From NCBI GenBank assembly GCA_937773555.1, contig CALJVT010000006.1, positions 141,001-205,000 of the forward strand: a stretch of DNA of 64,000 nt. Reading direction: 5' to 3'. Within the stretch, counting starts at the first letter, position 1. Each line of letters starts with the position of its first letter. Of this stretch, positions 1 through 8,150 are shown piece by piece. The position numbers were made by a program, and so were the translations under genes. This DNA comes from an uncultured Pseudomonadales bacterium (GTDB taxonomy: Bacteria; Pseudomonadota; Gammaproteobacteria; Pseudomonadales; Balneatricaceae). The notes below the pieces were generated by a model. It saw nothing but the letters and a program-made list of their open reading frames with translations. It had not been told where the DNA came from and did no database searches.

Positions 1-1192
1 TTCCATAAGCCAGTGCATTGTCTATTAGGTTACTAAATAAGCGTTGCAGGGCCATGCTACGGCCATCGATAAATAATCCTGGTTGAATATCAAGTTCAAT
101 GGGCAAGCCATATATTTGATTCTGCGCTGCAAGGCCCAGTAACAGCTGGCTCAGATCAATACGTTGCGCATTTTCATGGATGGCATCATCTTTCATCATC
201 TGCAAACTGCCCTTAACCATGGTCTCTAAATTTTCTAAATCACCAATTAATGCCTGTTTTTGATCAGTATCTGAAATCATTTCCGCACGCAAGCGGGCGC
301 GAGTAAGAGGCGTTTTAAGGTCATGGGAAATGGCAGCAAATAACCGTTCTCGGTCACCAGTAAACTTTTGAATGCGCCCAACCATGGTATTAAAGGCACG
401 AATAGTAGCCACCATTTCGCTAGAGCCTTGTTCCCGCATATGCCGAGGATTACGCCCTTTGCCAATAGCTTCTGCCTGCCTAGCTAACAATCGTAAAGGC
501 CTCACTACCCAGCGCACCAACAGCAAGGTAAGCACTAATACGGTAAGGGAGACCAAACTAATGCTCAACATACGTTCGCTAGTAAGCCAGGTGACTCCAG
601 TGAGCATGTGCCCTTCGGGGATGACTGCCGCTAAGTAGATCCACTCATTAGCCACCGGCAGCTGCACCACAGCCACTGGGCTGGCATCACTAGGCTGTAT
701 AAGGGCAAAGCGTTTCCATTTGGGTGGCAAATCTACCATTAGGTTAGTGCCAGAAAGAATCTTTAAGTCATCAAAGTCAACAAATTGAATATCTAACCCC
801 TGGGTTTGCCCCAATTGAGCAACAATACTAGTGCTAAGTTGCTGACGCACCAATTGGGAAAAATCCGTCTGGGGGATAGTGCGTAAGGCAATGTGTTGCT
901 TATTTACTGACACAAAAAAGCGAGTGCCACCCATATCTCGTAATTGATCGAGTACGATATGGCGGTATTGGTCCGGCAGCTTTTTAAAAAACTGCACTGT
1001 TTGACCAATTCGTGAGCCCATGGTCTGTGAGACGTCGATCAAACGGTTATGTTCAGTGGCTTTTAATTGGGAAACCCATAGCCAAGTACCAAATACTTGA
1101 GCGATTAGAATGCCTAAAAATAGCACTATAGTGACTCGGGCCATTACTGAATTAGGAATTAGTTTGCGCCATAAGCCTGTCACAAAAGTCAC
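1..1192 (-). CDS. Sensor histidine kinase, OmpR/EnvZ class (3' end beyond window)
   Basis: Membrane sensor kinase that would phosphorylate the response regulator encoded just upstream. The most upstream start is a GTG at 1192 that overlaps the regulator's stop codon, which implies translational coupling. A membrane segment follows at about residues 18-40 (ARVTIVLFLGILIAQVFG), then an extracytoplasmic region. The HisKA box reads ISHDLKTPLTR near 310-335, with the phosphorylated His codon at 323-325. The N box (NLIDNALAYG) of the ATPase domain is visible in the first 40 bases, so only the last part of the ATPase domain is missing. The signal sensed cannot be told from sequence. An internal ATG (residue 17, MARVTIV) is an alternative start. 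Confidence 0.88.
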   Translation of the reverse strand, partial: MTFVTGLWRKLIPNSVMARVTIVLFLGILIAQVFGTWLWVSQLKATEHNRLIDVSQTMGSRIGQTVQFFKKLPDQYRHIVLDQLRDMGGTRFFVSVNKQHIALRTIPQTDFSQLVRQQLSTSIVAQLGQTQGLDIQFVDFDDLKILSGTNLMVDLPPKWKRFALIQPSDASPVAVVQLPVANEWIYLAAVIPEGHMLTGVTWLTSERMLSISLVSLTVLVLTLLLVRWVVRPLRLLARQAEAIGKGRNPRHMREQGSSEMVATIRAFNTMVGRIQKFTGDRERLFAAISHDLKTPLTRARLRAEMISDTDQKQALIGDLENLETMVKGSLQMMKDDAIHENAQRIDLSQLLLGLAAQNQIYGLPIELDIQPGLFIDGRSMALQRLFSNLIDNALAYG

Positions 1193-1857
1193 GCAAGCAC
1201 CAACACGTATCCCTTACCACGTACATTCTGGATACTGTCTTCGGCGACCTGATTGAGTTTGTTACGCAAACGACTAACACTAGTATCTATAGATCGGTCG
1301 AAAGGCTGTGCATTGCGCCCATGCAGCACTTGGCATATCGCGTCACGACTTAGCACTTCACCTTGGTGCTGGTATAAGAGGTTGAGCAAGTCAAACTCTG
1401 CCCCCGTTAATGGCAAATTTTTACCTGCATAACTTGCGCAGCGTTTAAGTACGTCTATCTGCAAAGCAGAGGCGCTTGAGTCTTGCTTGGGTTGCTGTAC
1501 CTGCACTCGTCGCAAAAGTGCCTTTATACGGGCTAACAATTCACGGGGATTAAACGGCTTACCCATATAATCATCTGCACCTAACTCTAGGCCCAAAATA
1601 CGATCTAGGTCATCACTGGCTGCAGTGAGCATGATGACAGGCAAGTTAGAGGTCTGGCGCAAGTTGCGGCACACATCTAGTCCATCCATACCCGGCAGAC
1701 CAATATCCAAAACTGCTAAGTCAAACTGAACCATCTGTGCTTTTAAGAAAGTTTCACCATCGGCAAAAGCCACCACTTCAAAACCTTGTTGGCTTAAGTA
1801 TTGGCTTAGTAGCTGGCGAATTTCTAAATCATCGTCAATAAGAGCGAGGGTTTGCAT
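1189..1857 (-). CDS. OmpR-family response regulator
   Basis: DNA-binding response regulator of 222 residues, the usual length for the OmpR/PhoB family. The receiver domain has acidic residues D8-D10, the phosphoacceptor D51 (in AVLDIGLPGMDG) and the conserved K100 (GKPFNP). The C-terminal winged helix contains RSIDTSVSRLRNKL and ends RGKGYVLV, typical of Trans_reg_C. The stop overlaps the start of the kinase gene, so the two form an operon. Upstream lies a 36-bp perfect palindrome (1906-1941) that could be its operator. The target genes are not evident. Confidence 0.93.
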   Translation of the reverse strand: MQTLALIDDDLEIRQLLSQYLSQQGFEVVAFADGETFLKAQMVQFDLAVLDIGLPGMDGLDVCRNLRQTSNLPVIMLTAASDDLDRILGLELGADDYMGKPFNPRELLARIKALLRRVQVQQPKQDSSASALQIDVLKRCASYAGKNLPLTGAEFDLLNLLYQHQGEVLSRDAICQVLHGRNAQPFDRSIDTSVSRLRNKLNQVAEDSIQNVRGKGYVLVLA

Positions 1858-1905
1858 AGTCAGATATAGTCAATCATTGTTATCAGAAACGTCAGATCAA
1901 AAACG

Positions 1906-1941
1906 CTATTGCTAGTATTATCATGATAATACTAGCAATAG
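1906..1941. promoter_or_regulatory. Perfect 36-bp palindrome upstream of the response regulator
   Basis: The half-site CTATTGCTAGTATTATCA is followed immediately by its exact reverse complement, with no mismatch and no spacer. It lies 49-84 bases upstream of the response-regulator start and about 190 bases past the end of the aldolase gene. Read on the minus strand it is followed by CG and five T, so it could also fold and act as a terminator for the aldolase operon. The AT-rich arms and lack of loop favour a protein-binding site. The rest of 1858-2128 shows no gene. Confidence 0.6.
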
Positions 1942-2128
1942 GCAAACTTTTGCTTGTTGTGTGACTCATCACAGCAAGAATACAAAAGAGAAGCGTTGGC
2001 TATTTAAGCGCGGCTCCTCTTTACATAGGGGCGTTATTTATTAAAACAGACTTAACTTAATGCCAAAGGCTCACAGTGGTTGAAACAGTGACCCTTTAGT
2101 CTATCGTTGCCCTACCTATTAACGTAAG

Positions 2129-3193
2129 TTACTTGCGTTCAAAAAAACCCTGTATCGCCTCAACAACTTGCTGCAGAGCAGCATTATCGATTTGCATGTG
2201 CAAAACAATACGAGCACTTTCGCCAATAGCGGTGATGGCAATACCACGCTTGGCAAGATAACTGGCTAAGGCTGGCATTTGTGGCGATTGCAAAAACAAC
2301 ATATTAGTTTGTACTCTAGCCCGATCAAAATTTAACCCTTGCACACCGTCAAGTGCTGTGGCCAGCTCTTGTGTGCGTTGGTGATCCTGCGCTAACCGCC
2401 CTATGTTGTGCTGCAAGGCATACCTGCCTGCTGCGGCAATAATCCCTGCTTGCCGCATGCCACCGCCCAACATTTTACGCAGCCTGCGTGCCCTTTCAAT
2501 GACTATACTTGGGCCTAAGAGCACAGAACCCAAGGGCACCCCTAAACCTTTAGACAAACACAAAGACACTGTATCGATAGATTCAACGAGTCGAGCTGGG
2601 GGTAAGTTTTGGGCGACCGCCGCATTAAGTAATCTGGCGCCATCCATGTGTGTAGCAAGCCCATGTGATTTGGCACAATCAACCAACGCATCAATATGAC
2701 TTTGTTCTTGAACGCAGCCTCCCACAGTGTTTTCTAAACACAGTAACCGGGTAATTGGGCAGTGGTAGTCGTTTGGCTTTATTGCAGCTTCCACCTGTTC
2801 AAGGTTAAAACGCCCAAACTCATCTGTTTGCAGCGCATGCATGGCCACGCTACCCAACACTGCTGCACCTGCCGCTTCATCACAACTAATATGGTATTTA
2901 TCACCGACTAATACCTCCTCACCTCGCTGACAATGCGCTAGCACGCTGGTTAAATTGCTCATGGTGCCACTGGGTAAAAACAGGCCTGCTTGTTTACCTA
3001 ATAAGTCAGCAGTTTCGTGCTCGAGGGCGTTAACATTTGGGTCATCACCATAAACATCATCTCCTACGCGCGCGCCTGCCATAACTTCGCGCATACTCTG
3101 GTCGGGCTGGGTCACAGTATCACTGCGCAGATCGATGGTTATCGGGTTATTAATAATGCTACGTGTGGCCACTGATGGGTAGTGTGATGCCAT
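2129..3193 (-). CDS. ltaE: Threonine-aldolase-family PLP enzyme
   Basis: PLP-dependent beta-hydroxy-amino-acid aldolase of fold type I (354 residues; family usually about 340). Members cleave L-threonine or related 3-hydroxy-amino acids to glycine plus an aldehyde in the cytoplasm. Visible signatures are DLRSDTVTQP at the N-terminus, GDDVYGDDP, THMDGARLLNAA, and the PLP lysine K215 in LCLSKGLGVPLGS. It starts 3 bases after the stop of the 2-oxoglutarate oxygenase gene, so translation is probably coupled. This context suggests that the true substrate is the 3-hydroxylated product of that oxygenase rather than threonine (inference). Alternative substrates are allo-threonine, phenylserine or hydroxytrimethyllysine. 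Confidence 0.85.
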   Translation of the reverse strand: MASHYPSVATRSIINNPITIDLRSDTVTQPDQSMREVMAGARVGDDVYGDDPNVNALEHETADLLGKQAGLFLPSGTMSNLTSVLAHCQRGEEVLVGDKYHISCDEAAGAAVLGSVAMHALQTDEFGRFNLEQVEAAIKPNDYHCPITRLLCLENTVGGCVQEQSHIDALVDCAKSHGLATHMDGARLLNAAVAQNLPPARLVESIDTVSLCLSKGLGVPLGSVLLGPSIVIERARRLRKMLGGGMRQAGIIAAAGRYALQHNIGRLAQDHQRTQELATALDGVQGLNFDRARVQTNMLFLQSPQMPALASYLAKRGIAITAIGESARIVLHMQIDNAALQQVVEAIQGFFERK

Positions 3194-3196
3194 AGT

Positions 3197-3889
3197 TTAA
3201 GTCTCTATTTCTAATAAGCTTGCGTCGCTAACTTGATGCCTAGCATAAGGCAGCGCTGCAACAATATGTACTCGGGAGTCTTCACCCCCATTTAGAGCCG
3301 TATGATAGCCCCGAGTGTCGGTGAAATAAACTGAGCCATCGGCAGGCAAATGGGTGCAGTGATGATTGACAATGAATAAGGACCCTGGATTGGTAATAAT
3401 GGGGATGTGTAAGCGCGGTTCTGGATCTCGATGCCACGAGTTACAGTTGTAAGGATCTTTACCTAACACTCGCATACGGCCAATGGGAAATAAAGCGATA
3501 AGCTGCTCGTACACTTGTTCTAAATAAGTGTTTGCAAACAGTGGATTGAACTCGCTGTAAGCTGACTCATCGACCATTGTATCCCGAGGGACTTCAGCAT
3601 AGCTGTCATCTACTCTAGTCCAAAAACGCCCACAGTTATCTTCAGCAGTAGGGTGCTCTACACCTGGACGTCGCGTGAGCGCCATGACATGAAAACCTGA
3701 GCCTATGTCTTCAAGTTGATCTTGCAGGTCATAATAGCACTGACGCAGCTTGTCGATATCAAACTTTAGCTGCAGCTTCTGAATACCTGGGCCAGCCTTA
3801 AAATTGGCAACAGACTCAGTGTCATACTCACTTTCAAGCCAAGTTTGCATTTGCTTCGCATCTATTTCAGTAGTGGGATTGAGGGGCAT
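3197..3889 (-). CDS. Asp/Asn beta-hydroxylase-like 2-oxoglutarate oxygenase
   Basis: Protein of 230 residues whose C-terminal half resembles the aspartyl/asparaginyl beta-hydroxylase cupin family (PF05118). A histidine-acid pair sits at H153-D155 (SWHRDPEPRLHIPI), followed by H161, a distal histidine at H196 (DTRGYHTALN) and an arginine at R206 (DSRVHIV), the pattern expected for Fe(II) ligands and 2-oxoglutarate binding. The N-terminal 90 residues are not recognised. A good ribosome binding site (TAGGAG) precedes the ATG. It lies between the methyltransferase and the aldolase genes on the same strand. A 3-hydroxylation of an amino acid feeding the aldolase would fit, but the substrate is unknown. 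Confidence 0.72.
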   Translation of the reverse strand: MPLNPTTEIDAKQMQTWLESEYDTESVANFKAGPGIQKLQLKFDIDKLRQCYYDLQDQLEDIGSGFHVMALTRRPGVEHPTAEDNCGRFWTRVDDSYAEVPRDTMVDESAYSEFNPLFANTYLEQVYEQLIALFPIGRMRVLGKDPYNCNSWHRDPEPRLHIPIITNPGSLFIVNHHCTHLPADGSVYFTDTRGYHTALNGGEDSRVHIVAALPYARHQVSDASLLEIET

Positions 3890-3921
3890 AAAAACTCCTA
3901 AAACTGCCTATTTAGGCGATG

Positions 3922-5481
3922 CTAATCTATTTCAATCGGTTCTAGCATGGGTTCAGTGCTGCCGAGCTCTTCTTTACGCTTAGCAACATAAGACTCTAGC
4001 TCTTCTTGCTTAGCTAAATCAATCTTTGGCGGTTCAAATTCAGCTAAAATTTTCTGCCAAATCTCTGTGGCCCGCATAGTCGCATTTTTAGACCCCGCTT
4101 CAACCCAACTCTCGTAATTTTTCCAATCACTCAAAAAAGGTTGATAAAAGGCACTTTTATAACGTTCTATAGTGTGACTGGAACCAAAGAAATGACCCCC
4201 AGGCCCCACTTCGTCCATCGCCTCAATACCAATTTCGATACGATCAATTTTTAGGGGCTGCAACATTACTGCCATATGCTGCAGCATTTCACAATCCATG
4301 ACAATTTTTTCAAACGAAGCCACCAGCCCACCTTCTAGCCAACCCGCAGCATGATAGATTAAATTTCCATGCCCCATTACAGAACCCCACAAAGCCATTT
4401 GGGTTTCATATACTGCCTGGCCATCCACCGCATTAGAGGCATTACAGGCACTCGTGCGATACGGCAAATTATATCGCCGCGCCATTTGTCCACTCGCCAT
4501 GTTGGCCAGGCAATTTTCTGGCGTACCAAAAGCTGGGGCGCCAGAACGCATATCAACGTTTGAGGTAAAACCACCATAAACTACTGGGGCACCCGCTTTA
4601 GTTAACTGCACCAAAGCAATACCCAACAACGCCTCAGCATTTTGTTGCGCTAAGGCACCCGCCATGGTGGTAGGGGTCATAGCACCCATGAGGGTAAACG
4701 GCGTCACCGTGACGGCCTGGCCCATCTTTGCCATTTGCATAGCACCATAAGCCATACTGTCATCTAATTTTCGTGGCGAATTAATGTTGATATTAGTCAT
4801 AGTAGCAGGGGTTAAAGCCAGTTCTTCTAGGCTCATGCCGTTAGCAATGGCGTTCATTGCTACTGCGTCTTTTACACGGCCTGCACCAATGCCTTGGGCA
4901 AAAAAAACTTTATCAGCAAGCGTTAGGTTGGCGAAAGTGGTGTCTAGGTGCCGAGTATTAGGGGGTAAATCTGTGGGTGCCACAGCCTGATTACCAAAAA
5001 AATCAATGACGTTGAAGTACTGCCCAAAGCGGATCATGTGCTCATAATCTGCAAAGTTACCCAGGCGGCGACCATTCACGCAGTCGTGTACGTTTGGAGG
5101 GCCCGACGTCAAGCCGAAATGAATCACGTTGGACCCAATTTCTAAGGCATTGCTTGGGTTGCGTGGAGTAAGAGTAAATTGCGCAGGGGCCTTGCTAATG
5201 CACTCCAATACCAATGCTCTATCCATCCGAACCACACCCACGTCATCAACGTCTGCCCCTGCCTGCTTGAACAAATTCAATGCATCTTGACCCATCACTT
5301 CGATACCCAACTGCTCAAGTATGTCCAAGGAGGCTTCGTGAATGAGTTCAACCTGTTCTGATTCCAATGCCGCGATAGGCGCAAAACGATTACGCTTTTC
5401 CTGTCGTTCGAGCTGAGGAATAGCAAATGGATTAATTGTTTCTTGCTTTACTTTACGGCGGCGACCAGCAATACGGCTCAT
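3922..5481 (-). CDS. MttB-superfamily methyltransferase, non-pyrrolysine
   Basis: Protein of 519 residues of the trimethylamine methyltransferase (MttB) superfamily, a TIM-barrel family that moves a methyl group from a quaternary or tertiary amine to a corrinoid protein. Family patterns include GLTSGPPNVHD, FTLMGAMTPTTMAGALAQQN and DEVGPGGHFFGSSHT. The reading frame has no internal amber codon, so it is a non-pyrrolysine member like glycine-betaine, proline-betaine or carnitine methyltransferases. No corrinoid protein, corrinoid-accepting methyltransferase or reactivase gene is seen in this window. It is first in an operon with the oxygenase and the aldolase, divergent from an AraC-type regulator. 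A conserved regulatory block lies 60-109 bases upstream of its start. The start is supported by a CAGGTGA ribosome binding site. Confidence 0.85.
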   Translation of the reverse strand: MSRIAGRRRKVKQETINPFAIPQLERQEKRNRFAPIAALESEQVELIHEASLDILEQLGIEVMGQDALNLFKQAGADVDDVGVVRMDRALVLECISKAPAQFTLTPRNPSNALEIGSNVIHFGLTSGPPNVHDCVNGRRLGNFADYEHMIRFGQYFNVIDFFGNQAVAPTDLPPNTRHLDTTFANLTLADKVFFAQGIGAGRVKDAVAMNAIANGMSLEELALTPATMTNININSPRKLDDSMAYGAMQMAKMGQAVTVTPFTLMGAMTPTTMAGALAQQNAEALLGIALVQLTKAGAPVVYGGFTSNVDMRSGAPAFGTPENCLANMASGQMARRYNLPYRTSACNASNAVDGQAVYETQMALWGSVMGHGNLIYHAAGWLEGGLVASFEKIVMDCEMLQHMAVMLQPLKIDRIEIGIEAMDEVGPGGHFFGSSHTIERYKSAFYQPFLSDWKNYESWVEAGSKNATMRATEIWQKILAEFEPPKIDLAKQEELESYVAKRKEELGSTEPMLEPIEID

Positions 5482-5540
5482 TTATTTCACCTGAGGCCTA
5501 ATTCATAGCCTCTTAGTAACGGGTTTATAGCCAACACGAT

Positions 5541-5590
5541 AGCATTCAAATGATTAAAAAAAGATACTAAATCGACAATAAACGGACTTA
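5541..5590. promoter_or_regulatory. Conserved 50-bp block, copy 1 (putative AraC-type operator)
   Basis: This stretch between the mttB-like gene and the AraC-type regulator recurs at 15825-15875 upstream of the prpD-like gene. The two copies share an identical 17-bp core, CTAAATCGACAATAAAC, then RGACTTA, and the flanks AGCATTYAA and TGATTAAA, with one single-base indel between them. Inside the block AAATCGAC (5569-5576) and AAACGGAC (5580-5587) form a direct repeat spaced 11 bp, about one helical turn, as AraC/XylS proteins often bind. The assignment to the adjacent regulator is inference. Confidence 0.6.
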
Positions 5591-5644
5591 AAAATTGCAT
5601 AACAGTATTTTACTCGATACCCTACGCTCCTTAAAGGAGCCTCC

Positions 5645-6634
5645 ATGCGACCAAACCGCACTAGTAATCTAACCCAGATTGGATTTTTCCTGATCCCACA
5701 GTTTTCTATGCTCTCTATGTCAGCTGCCGTTGAACCATTGAGAATCGCTAACCGGCTTAGCCAGCGTATTTTGTATGAGTGGTCATTTTATAGCCAAGAC
5801 GGCTTACCTGTTCGAGCTAGCAACGACATTGAGGTGGCTACCACACGGGATATGGCAGACACAGAGGGTTTAGATGCCCTAATTGTTGTGGCCGGCATAG
5901 AAGTAAAAGACCATGATGACCCCACTCTCAGCAAATGGTTAAGGGGCTTATCACGCCAGTCTATCACCTTAGGTTCTACGTCAACTGGTAGTTTGTTGCT
6001 AGCACGTGCCAAATTACTAAACCAAAGTCCCTGCACTATCCACTGGGAAAACATTGATAGTTTTAAGGAAGAGTTCCCCTTGCTAAATATTACTGGTGAG
6101 CTGTATGAGATGGATACTGACTTTATGACTTGCTCAGGCGGTTTATCAGGGCTTGATATGATGCTCCAACTCATTACCCAGCAACATGGCTTGCCACTGG
6201 CAAAGGATGTGGCAGAGCAATGCATTCACCCTAGCATCCGCGATGCTCATACGCACCAGCGCATGGCTACCCAAACTAGATTAAGTATTCATCACCCAGC
6301 GCTAATTAAGGCTATCGAATTAATGCAGAGCTGCACCGAGGATCCTATTTCGCAAACCCAGGTCGCCAGTCAATCAGGCCTCTCTTTACGGCAGATGGAA
6401 CGCCTATTTAAACATCACTTTGGCTTAAGGCCTGCGCAGTATTACTTAGATTTAAGGCTCAATAAAGCCCGGCTACTGTTACAACAAACTAGCCTTTCTA
6501 CCTTTGCTATTGCCACCGCCTGCGGCTTTAATTCAACGTCGTATTTGGCAAAATGCTATCGCACAAAGTTTTTAATAACGCCAAGACAAGAGCGCACAAG
6601 AGACTCATTATCCGCTGCTGTTTTACAAAGTTGA
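5645..6634 (+). CDS. AraC-family regulator with DJ-1/PfpI-like domain (GbdR/CdhR/GlxA type)
   Basis: Transcriptional regulator of 329 residues. The N-terminal part (about 10-190) has the class I glutamine amidotransferase-like fold of GlxA-type regulators (IGFFLIPQFSMLSMSAAVEP). The C-terminal part (about 225-320) has two AraC helix-turn-helix motifs (SLRQMERLFKHHFGLRP and FAIATACGFNSTSYLAKCYR). This architecture is known for regulators of glycine betaine and carnitine catabolism. It is divergent from the mttB-like operon and preceded by a strong AAGGAG site. It probably activates that operon on sensing an amine or betaine (inference). Which quaternary amine it senses cannot be told. Confidence 0.88.
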   Translation: MRPNRTSNLTQIGFFLIPQFSMLSMSAAVEPLRIANRLSQRILYEWSFYSQDGLPVRASNDIEVATTRDMADTEGLDALIVVAGIEVKDHDDPTLSKWLRGLSRQSITLGSTSTGSLLLARAKLLNQSPCTIHWENIDSFKEEFPLLNITGELYEMDTDFMTCSGGLSGLDMMLQLITQQHGLPLAKDVAEQCIHPSIRDAHTHQRMATQTRLSIHHPALIKAIELMQSCTEDPISQTQVASQSGLSLRQMERLFKHHFGLRPAQYYLDLRLNKARLLLQQTSLSTFAIATACGFNSTSYLAKCYRTKFLITPRQERTRDSLSAAVLQS

Positions 6635-6660
6635 AAATCTCAGCTTTAGTAAAAACTCAC

Positions 6661-6984
6661 ATGATTTCCGTTATACAGCTGGCTAATTAATCACAGAGTA
6701 AAGCCATTAAGTCAGCTAAATTACCGTTTTGTAATTGCTCAATATAGGCCAACACGTGATGCGCTTTCTGGCGGCATCATGAGGCTCTGATACCATTTCT
6801 GTGCCGTCTTCCATACGGATACAGACATGCGCCCAACGCTCCGCTGGAAACACCTCATTGTAGCCTGCGCTTTTCAATAACGTGATTTTACCAAAATATC
6901 TCTTGCCTGAGCACAACGGCATCCAGGATAAGGTTTGAAGTATTAATTGATAATTTACCAATGTTGACCCAAATCCTGCCAAAA
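6661..6984 (-). pseudogene. Decayed duplicate of the MmgE/PrpD gene 3' end
   Basis: This stretch matches 14369-15000 (the end of the fused ABC ATPase gene plus the 3' half of the prpD-like gene) at DNA level. Shared text includes TTATACAGCTGGCTAATTAA, the junction of the two convergent genes. The translated remnant reads YNEVFPAERWAHVCIRMEDG against YNEVFPAQRWAHVCIRMVDG in the intact gene. Two internal deletions (about 75 and 220 bases) break it, so no functional protein is expected. It shows that a second copy of the transporter-prpD junction once stood here. Confidence 0.88.
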
Positions 6985-7086
6985 CAATTCTTGCTCTTCT
7001 ACACCCTCCTTTTATGTAATGACATAAGAGGACAGCACTACCAGTGCATTGCGCTATTGCTGTTAAGCAACTAGAGTGAGAATTAA

Positions 7087-7956
7087 CTAAGCAAACAGAT
7101 CGCCAAGTTCGTGTTGTGGATGTACTGGAAATCGTTCTGGGGCATCAATCCATAGCCGCAGTAAATGGCGGCGATCTTGAGCGTTAGGCCAGTCCTGATA
7201 ACCTGTTCGTGCGTGCAGCACCGAGCGGTTGTGGACAATAATTGTCTCGCCTTTTTGCAGTGTTGTACGCAGGGCTAATTCATCAGACCTTGAAAAATGA
7301 TCGAATAAATCGAGTGCGGCGACCTGTGTCTCACTCAACTCTATTTGCTGGGTTTGGGCACTTAGCTCTATAAATGGTCGGTAGTATACACAGCTAACGC
7401 GACCGTTGTTTTCGCAAAAAACGGGTCGCTCGGTTTCATAAGGGCCCGCCTGCGCAATACCATGGGAACCCTCCACACGCCAATGTGGAAACGGCTTATA
7501 CAACTCTTCGAGAAGGGTTTGATCTGTGGCCGCAATATGATCGTGGATGCTGCGTACATTTACCAAATAGCTTTCCCCACCTGTCATCGCGGGTTGCAGG
7601 CAATGCAGCGCAATTAGCGTTGATGGGTCAGAATGTGGTGTCAGTTCTCCAGCAGACCGATAACCACGTTTATCTTCGGCTTCTACATCAGAAAAGTCGC
7701 ATACATCTTCCACGAGCTCGCCCCGTGGCGATTGTGACACGATACTCCCTAGATTCTCTCCAAGCAGGGTTAGCCTTGCTGCAGTTGATTCCTTGTCATC
7801 AAGGCACAAGTTGCGCAAAAAAGCGAATCCAAAGTGGTGTAGTGATTGGGTGGCCATATCGATAATGGTCTCCATATCTTCTGAACCGTTGATCCAGATA
7901 GAGTCGATTTCGCTCAGATGTGAAGCGTCCCAAGCAAAGTGTTTAATTTCTTTCAT
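7087..7956 (-). CDS. TauD/TfdA-family 2-oxoglutarate dioxygenase
   Basis: Fe(II)/2-oxoglutarate-dependent oxygenase of about 290 residues. The HxD motif is H112-D114 (ELTPHSDPSTL), the distal histidine is H252 (NRSVLHARTG), and the 2-oxoglutarate arginine lies in RRHLLRLW (numbering from the upstream ATG at 7968). GAGGA 5 bases before the ATG at 7956 supports the shorter start. The family includes taurine dioxygenase, gamma-butyrobetaine hydroxylase and trimethyllysine hydroxylase. It stands alone between a pseudogene and the divergent ABC importer. A 20-bp dyad (8000-8019) lies just upstream. The substrate is unknown; the context favours an N-methylated or sulfonated amino compound. Confidence 0.85.
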   Translation of the reverse strand: MKEIKHFAWDASHLSEIDSIWINGSEDMETIIDMATQSLHHFGFAFLRNLCLDDKESTAARLTLLGENLGSIVSQSPRGELVEDVCDFSDVEAEDKRGYRSAGELTPHSDPSTLIALHCLQPAMTGGESYLVNVRSIHDHIAATDQTLLEELYKPFPHWRVEGSHGIAQAGPYETERPVFCENNGRVSCVYYRPFIELSAQTQQIELSETQVAALDLFDHFSRSDELALRTTLQKGETIIVHNRSVLHARTGYQDWPNAQDRRHLLRLWIDAPERFPVHPQHELGDLFA

Positions 7957-7999
7957 TATTGTCCTCATTCCATATGCTTACGTTAGGTTTAAAAAGATA

Positions 8000-8019
8000 T
8001 TACTTTAAACTTAAAGTAA
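8000..8019. promoter_or_regulatory. 20-bp dyad upstream of the TauD-like gene
   Basis: TTACTTTA, four bases, then TAAAGTAA: a perfect inverted repeat 44-63 bases upstream of the dioxygenase start. Position and symmetry fit a repressor site. The remaining 8020-8150 shows no gene. Confidence 0.4.
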
Positions 8020-8150
8020 ATATTTCCATAGTTTTTAGTTTATTGCAAAACCTTTATCCAATCTTCTTTACCAAAAGGGGAATTAAAGAACTTGTAGTAT
8101 ATAGTTACACAGAGGCTATATATGGGGCCTCAGGTCACGTTAGCTAGGTT

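Noticed and set aside
3922-5481. Pyrrolysine-dependent trimethylamine methyltransferase
   Set aside because: No in-frame amber codon in 519 codons and no pyl genes nearby, so it is a non-pyrrolysine member.
5788-6225. 145-codon open frame antisense to the AraC regulator
   Set aside because: Entirely inside a well-supported gene, no ribosome binding site, low-complexity serine-rich product.
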